NCBI GenBank assembly: GCA_020025915.1
Contig: JAHHRH010000044.1
Coordinates: 1-11,119, forward strand
DNA: 11,119 nt
Direction: 5' to 3'
DNA from: Sutterella sp.
GTDB lineage: Bacteria; Pseudomonadota; Gammaproteobacteria; Burkholderiales; Burkholderiaceae_F
Shown piece after piece: positions 1 through 5,626 of the stretch (its first letter is position 1; each line of letters begins with the position of its first letter). A program made the translations under genes and the position numbers. The notes below the pieces were generated by a model. The model was not told the origin of the DNA. It made no database searches and saw only the letters and a list, made by a program, of their open reading frames with translations.

Positions 1-1
1 C

Positions 2-109
2 TGGTGGGTTGTGGTGTGGGAGGGGGAACCCGTGAGGGAACCCTCTACCCGATTCTTTGACAGTTTAAAGCTTAAAATAGCTGTGTTACAGCGCATGGTG
101 AGATTTTAA
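2..109 (+). CDS. 3' end of an upstream gene, product unrecognised (partial)
   Basis: Frame 2 is open from the window edge to a TAA at 107-109 and gives 35 residues ending in LKIAVLQRMVRF. The segment is Trp/Val-rich, then has EPVREPSTRFF followed by an amphipathic helix. The 'EP-S-T-x-F' stretch followed by a hydrophobic helix vaguely recalls the C-terminal tail of phospholipase D/cardiolipin-synthase-like proteins, but this is only an impression. Frame 1 also stays open to a TGA at 58-60, with a less protein-like Gly-rich composition. No terminator with a T-tract follows. The start lies outside the window, so function cannot be assigned. Confidence 0.4.
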   Translation, partial: WWVVVWEGEPVREPSTRFFDSLKLKIAVLQRMVRF

Positions 110-154
110 CGAAGTTCAGACGTGTTATAAAACACTTTCGTATTCAAAGCTCCC

Positions 155-213
155 TTAGCCTGAGTACTCGCTTCACGTCTGCGGTCTTAGCTGAGCGAGG
201 GTACCCAGGCTAA
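155..213. repeat. Large imperfect inverted repeat (hairpin)
   Basis: The arms are 155-173 and 193-213. TTAGCCTG pairs with CAGGCTAA, then an A/C mismatch, then GTAC with GTAC, then TCGCT with AGCGA across a two-base GG bulge. This gives about 17 base pairs with a loop of about 19 nt. The stop codon of the small minus-strand ORF lies in the loop. No T-tract follows on either strand, so it is not a classical intrinsic terminator. It could be an RNA structure, a remnant of a mobile-element end, or a recombination site. Confidence 0.6.
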
Positions 214-339
214 CGGCTTTGCAAATCCGTTCAAATCACCGTTCGTTCGAGTCTTTGCATCCACAGCTTGACTGTCTGGCTTTAACACCTCTATCAGCTC
301 TGCACTAGCCAGTGCTTCAACAATGCGTTCTGCGGTCAT
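187..339 (-). CDS. Small hypothetical protein, 50 aa (or 3' part of a frameshifted gene)
   Basis: An ATG at 339 is preceded by a good Shine-Dalgarno sequence (GGAG, 7 nt upstream), and the frame ends at a TAA in the loop of the hairpin at 155-213. The product starts MTAERIVEALASAELIEVLKPD, a helical stretch, then becomes less structured (TRTNGDLNGFAKPL). Its start overlaps the stop of the preceding small ORF by ATGA, which would fit translational coupling. However, the same frame stays open upstream of the ATG for about 17 codons and reads protein-like (FTDYWKKTIENAGEE). It may therefore instead be the C-terminal part of one gene whose 5' part is in another frame. Family not recognised. Confidence 0.35.
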   Translation of the reverse strand: MTAERIVEALASAELIEVLKPDSQAVDAKTRTNGDLNGFAKPLAWVPSLS

Positions 340-479
340 TTCCTCTCCAGCGTTTTCGATCGTTTTTTTCCAATAGTCTGTGAATGACGAGCGCTAAGTA
401 ACATATCAAGAAGTGTTCTGATTCTGGTGTCCTTCCAATGAAAGCAAGGACGAGCTTCGAATAATGTGCCTGGACGCAT
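336..479 (-). CDS. Small hypothetical protein, 47 aa (or 5' part of a frameshifted gene)
   Basis: The ORF runs from an ATG at 479 to a TGA at 336-338. The N-terminal two-thirds looks protein-like (RPCFHWKDTRIRTLLDMLLSA). The last 17 residues are Lys/Arg/Ser/Thr-rich and look like out-of-frame sequence, whereas the neighbouring frame over the same bases reads FTDYWKKTIENAGEE. A single frameshift near 360-385 would join this ORF to the following one and give a protein of roughly 80 residues. No strong Shine-Dalgarno sequence precedes the ATG. Family not recognised. It lies on the same strand as, and about 120 bp downstream of, the RelB-like gene. Confidence 0.3.
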   Translation of the reverse strand: MRPGTLFEARPCFHWKDTRIRTLLDMLLSARHSQTIGKKRSKTLERK

Positions 480-602
480 AGAGGATCTTTTCAATCAAGT
501 CTAGTCTATAGGATACCAAAAGAAGAGGATCATCTCTTTATGCGATAGCTGAATTAAAACGACTGTCGATCTGCGTAAAAGGATGTGCAGTTCTTCGTTT
601 CT
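480..602. other. Intergenic stretch with no supported feature
   Basis: Between the stop of the RelB-like gene and the small ORFs, every frame is broken by stops. I find no convincing terminator, tRNA or promoter here. Confidence 0.5.
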
Positions 603-1292
603 TTATAGCGCTTCAGGATTGAGCAAAAGGTCTTGTGGTTGGCCATAACGCACTAAACAAATCTCACCTTCGCCCACCTGATAGATGAGGCCTAAAGGGA
701 TACCTTCAACGCGAATTGGGACATAAAGACTATCGCCCTGTTCGATGGGGTGAGCGTCGCTGGGTGTCTGACGTGTAGTGATGTCAGTAAAGAGGCTTTC
801 GAGCGCTTTAATAATGGCCGGCCGACGCGGGTCATCAATAATGGATGATTTATCGAATCGGAATTGTTTGGTTTCTAGAAGCTCTAAGGCTTGAGTAGGC
901 TCTATCAAGAGCGCTTGTCCCTCATCACTCTCACGCTCACGTGCACGCCAACGAAGTTTAGCTTGTGCCTCTTGGAGCGAGGTGATGGTAGGAAGCGATG
1001 GATGGAGTGTCGTATCTATTGGCGCAGTCGTATCGTCGACAGCAACGATCTTGGGAGTTTTAAAGGCGGCAAAGAGGTCTCCTTGCTTGAAGAGCCCTGG
1101 GCATTCGGCTTCTGTACGCCGTTTTTTTGGCGCCCTTGATTTTTTGATCGGAATTGCTCCTTCACGTGCAGTTCGCTCTAAAAGCTGACCAAATACAGCT
1201 TCTGGTGTCAATCCTGCCTCTGCGAGCACTTCGGTTGCACGACGTGCATCGAGCTCATCTAGTGTGATCGTGAAGGTGTAGGTTTTTTGCAT
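603..1292 (-). CDS. RelB/DinJ-like RHH protein with a RelE/YafQ-like C-terminal segment (putative antitoxin-toxin fusion)
   Basis: The 229-aa product begins with a short beta strand (KTYTFTIT, residues 3-10), a helix (LDARRATEVLAEAG, 14-27) and LTPEAVFGQLLERTAREGAIP (28-48). This closely follows the RelB/DinJ pattern of strand, helix, 'GLTPSEA', helix, 'GGLPF'. A basic, Pro/Thr-rich linker spans roughly 50-145. The last 40 residues (IRVEGIPLGLIYQVGEGEICLVRYGQPQDLL) align by eye with the end of RelE/YafQ toxins ('..LIYrv..d.l.LvRtGsHsdLF'), keeping LIY and LVR-x-G. The YafQ-type catalytic His after the Gly is Gln here, and the terminal aromatic is Leu. I infer a single-chain antitoxin plus degenerate toxin fold, which would be catalytically weak or dead. 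The start is the ATG at 1292, because the antitoxin fold begins there; the frame extends upstream to a TTG at 1394 without antitoxin-like sequence. No strong Shine-Dalgarno is visible, and no separate toxin gene adjoins. It is certainly coding; the fusion reading is moderate confidence. Confidence 0.75.
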   Translation of the reverse strand: MQKTYTFTITLDELDARRATEVLAEAGLTPEAVFGQLLERTAREGAIPIKKSRAPKKRRTEAECPGLFKQGDLFAAFKTPKIVAVDDTTAPIDTTLHPSLPTITSLQEAQAKLRWRARERESDEGQALLIEPTQALELLETKQFRFDKSSIIDDPRRPAIIKALESLFTDITTRQTPSDAHPIEQGDSLYVPIRVEGIPLGLIYQVGEGEICLVRYGQPQDLLLNPEAL

Positions 1293-1409
1293 AAGTCGAA
1301 CTAATAAGACGTGTAACCAACATTTTGAGTCTATCAGAGCCTGGGCAAATGTGTTTTTTAGACGGGATAACGATGAGAGCAAAACGCAAACCAAGGGTGC
1401 TTAACAAAG

Positions 1410-1447
1410 AAAAGAGCGCAACCGAAAGGTATCGGTCGCGCTCTTTT
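1410..1447. terminator. Strong bidirectional intrinsic terminator after ygfZ
   Basis: The 16-bp arms 1410-1425 (AAAAGAGCGCAACCGA) and 1432-1447 (TCGGTCGCGCTCTTTT) pair with a single A/C mismatch around a 6-nt loop. The A-tract on one side and T-tract on the other make it work on both strands. It sits 10 bp after the ygfZ stop and ends the mltG-ygfZ transcript. It also insulates the RelB-like gene. Confidence 0.9.
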
Positions 1448-1456
1448 CTTGAAGAT

Positions 1457-2440
1457 TTATTTGTTCGTTGCGATCTTATAGGGTAACGGCAAGACATCGA
1501 TGTCGGCGCCTTCGGGCGTCAGGGTGAGTTTACCTGAGAGCGCTGCACGAAGCGACGAGAAAAGGATGAGGTTTTGGCCCTCTTTTTCGACCGATTCAAC
1601 CACAAAGCCAACTTCATCACTATCGCTATAGACGGGGGCACCCGGCAAGGGGGCGGTACCAGCGACGAGGCCAATCGACGCACGACGACTCGTTTCACCG
1701 ATATGTTGTACGCGAGAAATGACTTCTTGACCGGGGTAGCAGCCCTTATTAAACACGACGCCACCCGTCAATTCAAAGTTCACGGCTTGAGGCACAAAGA
1801 CTTCACGGGTACGCGGCCAAACGGTTGCCTTGCCCGCAGCGATTTCAGACGCCCACCAGTAAGCGCCGTCACCTGCATCAGTAGCCAAGGTGTGATCAGC
1901 GTTCGCGATGATCAAAGCGCGACGACCGCCTGTCGTAAAGCCAGGGATGCTTTGAGCGACTTCAGCGTCAAGAATCGTTAAACCGTCGTGACGAACAACA
2001 CCACCATCAGCAGGAACGGGAAGGTTAAGGGACGCGAGGACTTCTTGGGCGTTGCCCGTGACACCTAACATCACGACCCCTTCGGTCGCACATTCAAATG
2101 TCACGTCAGAGCGGAGTACATACATACGAAGACGCTTGATGAAGGCAGGCCCCACGGCTTTTGGTACCAACATCATGACGGCGTCTCCATCCATCCAAAG
2201 ACGCATTGTGGCGAGAAGTCGTCCCTTCGGGCTGCAATAACCTGCGCTACGCACGTTGTCACCTAAACCCTGAATGGCATTGGTGAACTGACCATGCAAA
2301 AACGTGACGGCATCTTGACCGGTGACACGCACGAGTGCGTAGTCGGTCACGCGTACGAGTCGGGCATCGGACCCTGTCACCACAAAGCGACCGGCATCTT
2401 CATTGGTGTCCATCGTGCAAGTAGAGGTATGACAAAGCAT
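1457..2440 (-). CDS. ygfZ: YgfZ/GcvT-family folate-binding protein
   Basis: This 327-aa protein has the hallmark K-G-C-Y-P-G-Q-E motif at residues 232-239, with the conserved Cys234, followed by SRVQHIGETSRR. The N-terminal region has the GcvT-like fold signature (LHGQFTNAI, 48-56, and SPKGRLLA, 70-77). In E. coli, YgfZ is a cytoplasmic tetrahydrofolate-binding protein that supports Fe-S enzymes, including the tRNA methylthiolase MiaB. The length is typical. The ATG at 2440 is supported by GGGAG 9 nt upstream; a second ATG lies at codon 10. The gene follows mltG by 20 bp on the same strand, so they form an operon that ends at the terminator at 1410-1447. Confidence 0.93.
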   Translation of the reverse strand: MLCHTSTCTMDTNEDAGRFVVTGSDARLVRVTDYALVRVTGQDAVTFLHGQFTNAIQGLGDNVRSAGYCSPKGRLLATMRLWMDGDAVMMLVPKAVGPAFIKRLRMYVLRSDVTFECATEGVVMLGVTGNAQEVLASLNLPVPADGGVVRHDGLTILDAEVAQSIPGFTTGGRRALIIANADHTLATDAGDGAYWWASEIAAGKATVWPRTREVFVPQAVNFELTGGVVFNKGCYPGQEVISRVQHIGETSRRASIGLVAGTAPLPGAPVYSDSDEVGFVVESVEKEGQNLILFSSLRAALSGKLTLTPEGADIDVLPLPYKIATNK

Positions 2441-2460
2441 GACTAAAAGCTCCCATGTTG

Positions 2461-3762
2461 TTACTGACTATCGGTTTTCGTGGTGGTTTTTTGGCGATTC
2501 AGAATGTACTGATGCACCGCACGGTTATGCGCTTTGAGGTTCGCTGAGAATTGACTCGAACCATCTCCACGAGAAACGAAGTAGAGATATTTGGTATCGG
2601 CAGGATTCACCGCAGCTTCAATTGAAGCCCAACTTGGGGCTGCAATGGGCGTGGGTGGTAATGCCGGGATTTTGTACGTATTGTAGGGGGTTGCGGTTTG
2701 CAGATCCTTACGTGTGAGATTACCGTTAAATTTTTCACCAATGCCATAAATCACCGTGGGATCGGTCTGAAGGGGCATCTTAAGTTTCAGGCGATTATTA
2801 AAAACGGAACTAATCTGATGGCGGTCTGTTGCGAGCCCGGTTTCTTTTTCGATAATCGACGCCAAAATGAGCGCTTCATAGGGCGTCGTGATTTGCGTAC
2901 TCCCGCGTTGCGTCCAGGCGCGATCAAGTAACGTCTTTTGTTTAGCCACCGCTTGCTTCATGACGGCTAAGTCCGTACTTCCACTCATGTAGTGGTATGT
3001 GTCGGGTGCAAACCAACCTTCAAGAGAGGGTGCTTCAATCTCTAAAGCCTCACGCAAGGCTTCAGGCGTCATCGTGGGTGTGGTTTGTTTGAGGGCAGGC
3101 GCATTTTTAAAGATCGCCAACACTTCCCAAATGGGGGCGCCGTCGGGAATGCGAAGCTGTTGGTCAACAAGGGGGCCTTTGGCTAAGGTAGACAAAATCC
3201 CTGCAGGCGTAAGCCCGGGTTCAAAGCGATAGGTCCCTGTATGAATGCGAGAGAGTTTATTAGGGGCGAGTTTGGCTGCTAAGCGCATTGTGAGGTCATC
3301 AGCTTCAAGCCCTGCTGTACGTAAGCGTTCCATGACGCGGCGCGCATTGTCGCCTTCTTCGATTGTGATAGTAACGGGTGCATCAGGCGTCAGACTCACC
3401 ACGGGGCGCTCAAAGACACGTTGATTGACTTCCCAATAGGCGCCGTAGCCACCTAAGCCAACGACGGCAAGTAAGCCAGCCAATACCGCAGACCAACGGC
3501 GTTTCTTAGGCGTACTTTCAAGAGGAACATTGAGTTGTGGCGTCTCGGGCGCAGTGTCTGTTGCTTTACCCGAAGCCGTCACGTCGATGGTTTGTGTCGG
3601 GGTGTTTGACGCGTTCGCCTTGTCGGACGTGGGTTCGTCAGGCGGTGTGACCATTGTCTCGGTGCTAAGTGCCTCGGGTTTGGCAGTGATCTCGGTCGAC
3701 GTGTCTATCGAAGACGTCGAGGTCGAGGTCGTGGTGTCAGTGTTTTTATCTTTCTCAGTCAT
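2461..3762 (-). CDS. mltG: Endolytic murein transglycosylase MltG (YceG-like)
   Basis: MltG cleaves nascent peptidoglycan strands within the glycan chain and so sets their length; it is anchored in the inner membrane and acts in the periplasm. With the ATG at 3762 the product is 433 aa. A Ser/Thr/Asp-rich, probably disordered cytoplasmic N-terminus (1-85) is followed by KKRR (86-89), one membrane span (about 90-110) and the YceG domain to about residue 420. The catalytic glutamate is Glu305 in ASIIEKETG, followed by the family signatures NRLKLKMPLQTDPTVIYG, TPYNTY and LYFVSRGDGSSQF. The N-terminal extension is much longer than in E. coli. The frame extends 13 codons upstream to a TTG at 3801, just after a stop, but a -10-like TACAAT at 3804-3809 on this strand favours the ATG. 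It is divergent from tmk. Confidence 0.92.
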   Translation of the reverse strand: MTEKDKNTDTTTSTSTSSIDTSTEITAKPEALSTETMVTPPDEPTSDKANASNTPTQTIDVTASGKATDTAPETPQLNVPLESTPKKRRWSAVLAGLLAVVGLGGYGAYWEVNQRVFERPVVSLTPDAPVTITIEEGDNARRVMERLRTAGLEADDLTMRLAAKLAPNKLSRIHTGTYRFEPGLTPAGILSTLAKGPLVDQQLRIPDGAPIWEVLAIFKNAPALKQTTPTMTPEALREALEIEAPSLEGWFAPDTYHYMSGSTDLAVMKQAVAKQKTLLDRAWTQRGSTQITTPYEALILASIIEKETGLATDRHQISSVFNNRLKLKMPLQTDPTVIYGIGEKFNGNLTRKDLQTATPYNTYKIPALPPTPIAAPSWASIEAAVNPADTKYLYFVSRGDGSSQFSANLKAHNRAVHQYILNRQKTTTKTDSQ

Positions 3763-3802
3763 ATCAGCGCGTGGATCGGTCGCCGTAAAATTAGAATTCA
3801 AT

Positions 3803-3854
3803 CATTGTACATGGATCAAGTGTTTCGCTCTTCCGAAGTATTCTCAGTACAATG
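3803..3854. promoter_or_regulatory. Divergent mltG/tmk promoter region with mirrored TACAAT boxes
   Basis: CATTGTAC (3803-3810) and GTACAATG (3847-3854) form a perfect 8-bp inverted repeat. Each arm therefore offers a -10-like TACAAT pointing outward, toward mltG on the minus strand and tmk on the plus strand. Initiation about 7 bp beyond each box would leave leaders of roughly 35 nt for both genes. No good -35 hexamer stands at 16-18 bp from either box, so promoter use is inferred. The arms could equally be an operator. Confidence 0.4.
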
Positions 3855-3891
3855 CTACTCATCATTATTTTTGGTCACAAAGGTTGGCTTC

Positions 3892-4506
3892 ATGGCAAGA
3901 GGGCGTTTTATTACGTTTGAAGGGATTGATGGCGCAGGTAAAACTACGCAGATTGACGCTCTTCAACGTTTGATTGAATCAGCACGCATTGAAGTAGTGC
4001 GTACACGCGAGCCGGGCGGGACGCCCTTGGGCGAAAAAATTCGCGGGCTATTGTTGGGCGATGAAATGACGCCTCGCACCGAAACGCTCCTCTTTTTTGC
4101 AGCGCGCTACGAGCATGTTGAGCAAGTGATTCGTCCTGCCTTAGCGCGTGGTGCCTGGGTGCTCTCAGACCGCTTTACGGATGCAACCTATGCCTATCAG
4201 ACGGGAGGTAAGGGGATGTCTGGGGCGGACGTTGAAGCGTTAGAAGCTTGGACCTTGGATGGCTTTCAGCCTGACGTGACGGTACTCTTTGATTTGGATC
4301 CGGTAGTAGCTGCACAGCGTCGCACATCGCGTGCGGGCGAAGGTGACCGTTTCGAGCGCGAAAGCCAAGCCTTTTTTACGCGTGTGCGTGAGGCCTATCT
4401 TGATCGCGCCCAACGAGACCCGAAGCGCTTTTTGATGGTCAATGCCGAAGATACGCCCGACGTGATTCAGGCGCAACTCGAAAAGGAATTTAAACCATGG
4501 CTCTGA
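3892..4506 (+). CDS. tmk: Thymidylate kinase
   Basis: This enzyme phosphorylates dTMP to dTDP with ATP in the cytoplasm for dTTP synthesis. The 204-aa product has a P-loop GIDGAGKT (11-18), REPGGT (39-44), SDRFTDATYAYQ with the DR-F substrate motif (93-95), and an arginine-rich lid (RRTSRAGEGDRFE, 143-155), all in the standard order and length. The start is the ATG at 3892, preceded by AAAGG 8 nt upstream and matching the family N-terminus; the longer frame from a TTG at 3805 adds unrelated sequence. Its last 10 bases overlap the holB start, so tmk and holB are co-transcribed and probably translationally coupled. This pair is widely conserved in Proteobacteria. Confidence 0.96.
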   Translation: MARGRFITFEGIDGAGKTTQIDALQRLIESARIEVVRTREPGGTPLGEKIRGLLLGDEMTPRTETLLFFAARYEHVEQVIRPALARGAWVLSDRFTDATYAYQTGGKGMSGADVEALEAWTLDGFQPDVTVLFDLDPVVAAQRRTSRAGEGDRFERESQAFFTRVREAYLDRAQRDPKRFLMVNAEDTPDVIQAQLEKEFKPWL

Positions 4507-5540
4507 CGCCTTATCCATGGCTTGAAGAAGCGGCTGGGCGTCTTGATGCCATGCAAGACCATTTGCCTAACGCCATTTTGATTCACGGCATGGCCGGTGT
4601 AGGCACTTATGAGCTCGCACGTTGGTTTGCTGAACGCCTCCTTTGTGAATCGCCCAATATGGACGGTAGTGCCTGTGGTCAATGTCAGGGTTGCCGTATG
4701 TTGCACGCCAATACCCATCCGGACTGTCGTATTGTTGTCTCGGAATTTTTGGCAAATGCTTTAGACCTACCTTATACGCCGACAGACGTGGCGTCGAGTT
4801 CAAAAAAGCTTTCGCGTGAAGTGCGTATTCATCAGTTTAGAGCGCTCTCAGACTTTTTCAATATGGCGCCACATCGTGGCGGTAAGCGTGTCGTCTTGGT
4901 GTACCCGACTGATATGGTGCGCGCCGAAGCTGCGGCCTCGCTTTTAAAGTCCATGGAAGAGCCACCCGAAGGCATGATCTTTTTATTGGCGGCTGACGAC
5001 ATTGATGCGGTGCTTCCGACCATTCGTTCTCGTTCTCGTTTGTTGCGCGTGGGTGTACCAAACCGTGATGAAGCCTTGCAGTGGCTCAAAGCCCAAAAGC
5101 GTTCGCCTAAAGCCCCAGAAGAAGCGCTTGCGATGGCAGGTGGCGCTCCCATCTTGGCGCTCAAAGACACCACGGGCTATACGCTCACCACCAAGGCACA
5201 AAAGACCTTGCATGACCTTTTAGCCAAGGGCGCTAGTTTAACGCCAGACAACATCATCCGTAGCTATTCGGTTGACATGACGGTGCCGGCTGTGGCGCTT
5301 TATTTGAGCCGTTGGTGTTACGACCTTTTGCGCGTCAAATCGGGTAGTACGCCTCACTTCTTTATTCATGAAGGCGAAGTGATGACAGCGATCACCAATG
5401 GTGCGAGCATGAAAAACTTGTTGTCTTTAAACGCAGCTGTGGCCGAAATGCGCCGCTCGGCTGAGCATCCTCTCTCAGCACGCCAAGTGTGGGAAGGGGC
5501 GCTTTTGGTTTATGCCAAGGCCTTAGGGGCGCCACTCTAA
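4497..5540 (+). CDS. holB: DNA polymerase III delta' subunit
   Basis: HolB is the stator subunit of the clamp loader, which opens and loads the beta sliding clamp. The 347-aa product carries a zinc module (Cys50, Cys60, Cys63, Cys66: C-x9-C-x2-C-x2-C), the motif LLKSMEEPP (149-157) of the AAA+ clamp-loader family, and the sensor/arginine-finger region TIRSRSR (175-181). The Walker A position reads GMAGVGTYE, lacking the Lys, as expected for a non-ATP-hydrolysing delta' subunit. The canonical SRC motif is SRS here. Its start ATG lies within the end of tmk. A terminator follows at 5572-5607. Confidence 0.95.
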   Translation: MALTPYPWLEEAAGRLDAMQDHLPNAILIHGMAGVGTYELARWFAERLLCESPNMDGSACGQCQGCRMLHANTHPDCRIVVSEFLANALDLPYTPTDVASSSKKLSREVRIHQFRALSDFFNMAPHRGGKRVVLVYPTDMVRAEAAASLLKSMEEPPEGMIFLLAADDIDAVLPTIRSRSRLLRVGVPNRDEALQWLKAQKRSPKAPEEALAMAGGAPILALKDTTGYTLTTKAQKTLHDLLAKGASLTPDNIIRSYSVDMTVPAVALYLSRWCYDLLRVKSGSTPHFFIHEGEVMTAITNGASMKNLLSLNAAVAEMRRSAEHPLSARQVWEGALLVYAKALGAPL

Positions 5541-5571
5541 GGGCGTCCATCTCGAAGTAACTGACCAATCG

Positions 5572-5607
5572 AAACGGGGTCTTCTTTGAGAGAGGACGCC
5601 GTTTTTT
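5572..5607 (+). terminator. Intrinsic terminator of tmk-holB
   Basis: AAACGGGGTC (5572-5581) pairs with GACGCCGTTT (5595-5604) with one mismatch, a 13-nt loop and a T-run through 5607. It lies between the convergent holB and recombinase genes. Confidence 0.85.
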
Positions 5608-5626
5608 AATAGGTGCTTTGTTAGGT

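Noticed and set aside
57..78. TTGACA followed by TAAAAT as a promoter
   Set aside because: The spacing is only 10 bp, far from the 16-18 bp needed, and the -35 lies inside an apparent coding 3' end.
188..263. tRNA-Cys-like sequence: CGG-CTTTGCAAA-TCCG, GTTCGAGTC and a TCCA end at tRNA-like spacing, 76 nt in all
   Set aside because: The acceptor and T stems do not pair and the anticodon loop has an extra base. It is at best a decayed remnant; tRNAscan-SE or Infernal would settle it.
1574..1981. Plus-strand ORF of 135 codons opposite ygfZ
   Set aside because: It lies wholly antisense to a clear ygfZ gene and has no family features; it is a codon-bias shadow. The same applies to the plus-strand ORF at 5898-6323 opposite the recombinase.
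3530..3973. Plus-strand Val/Ser-rich ORF of 147 codons across the mltG 5' end and tmk start
   Set aside because: It is the antisense translation of the low-complexity Thr/Ser/Asp region of MltG and runs out of frame into tmk.
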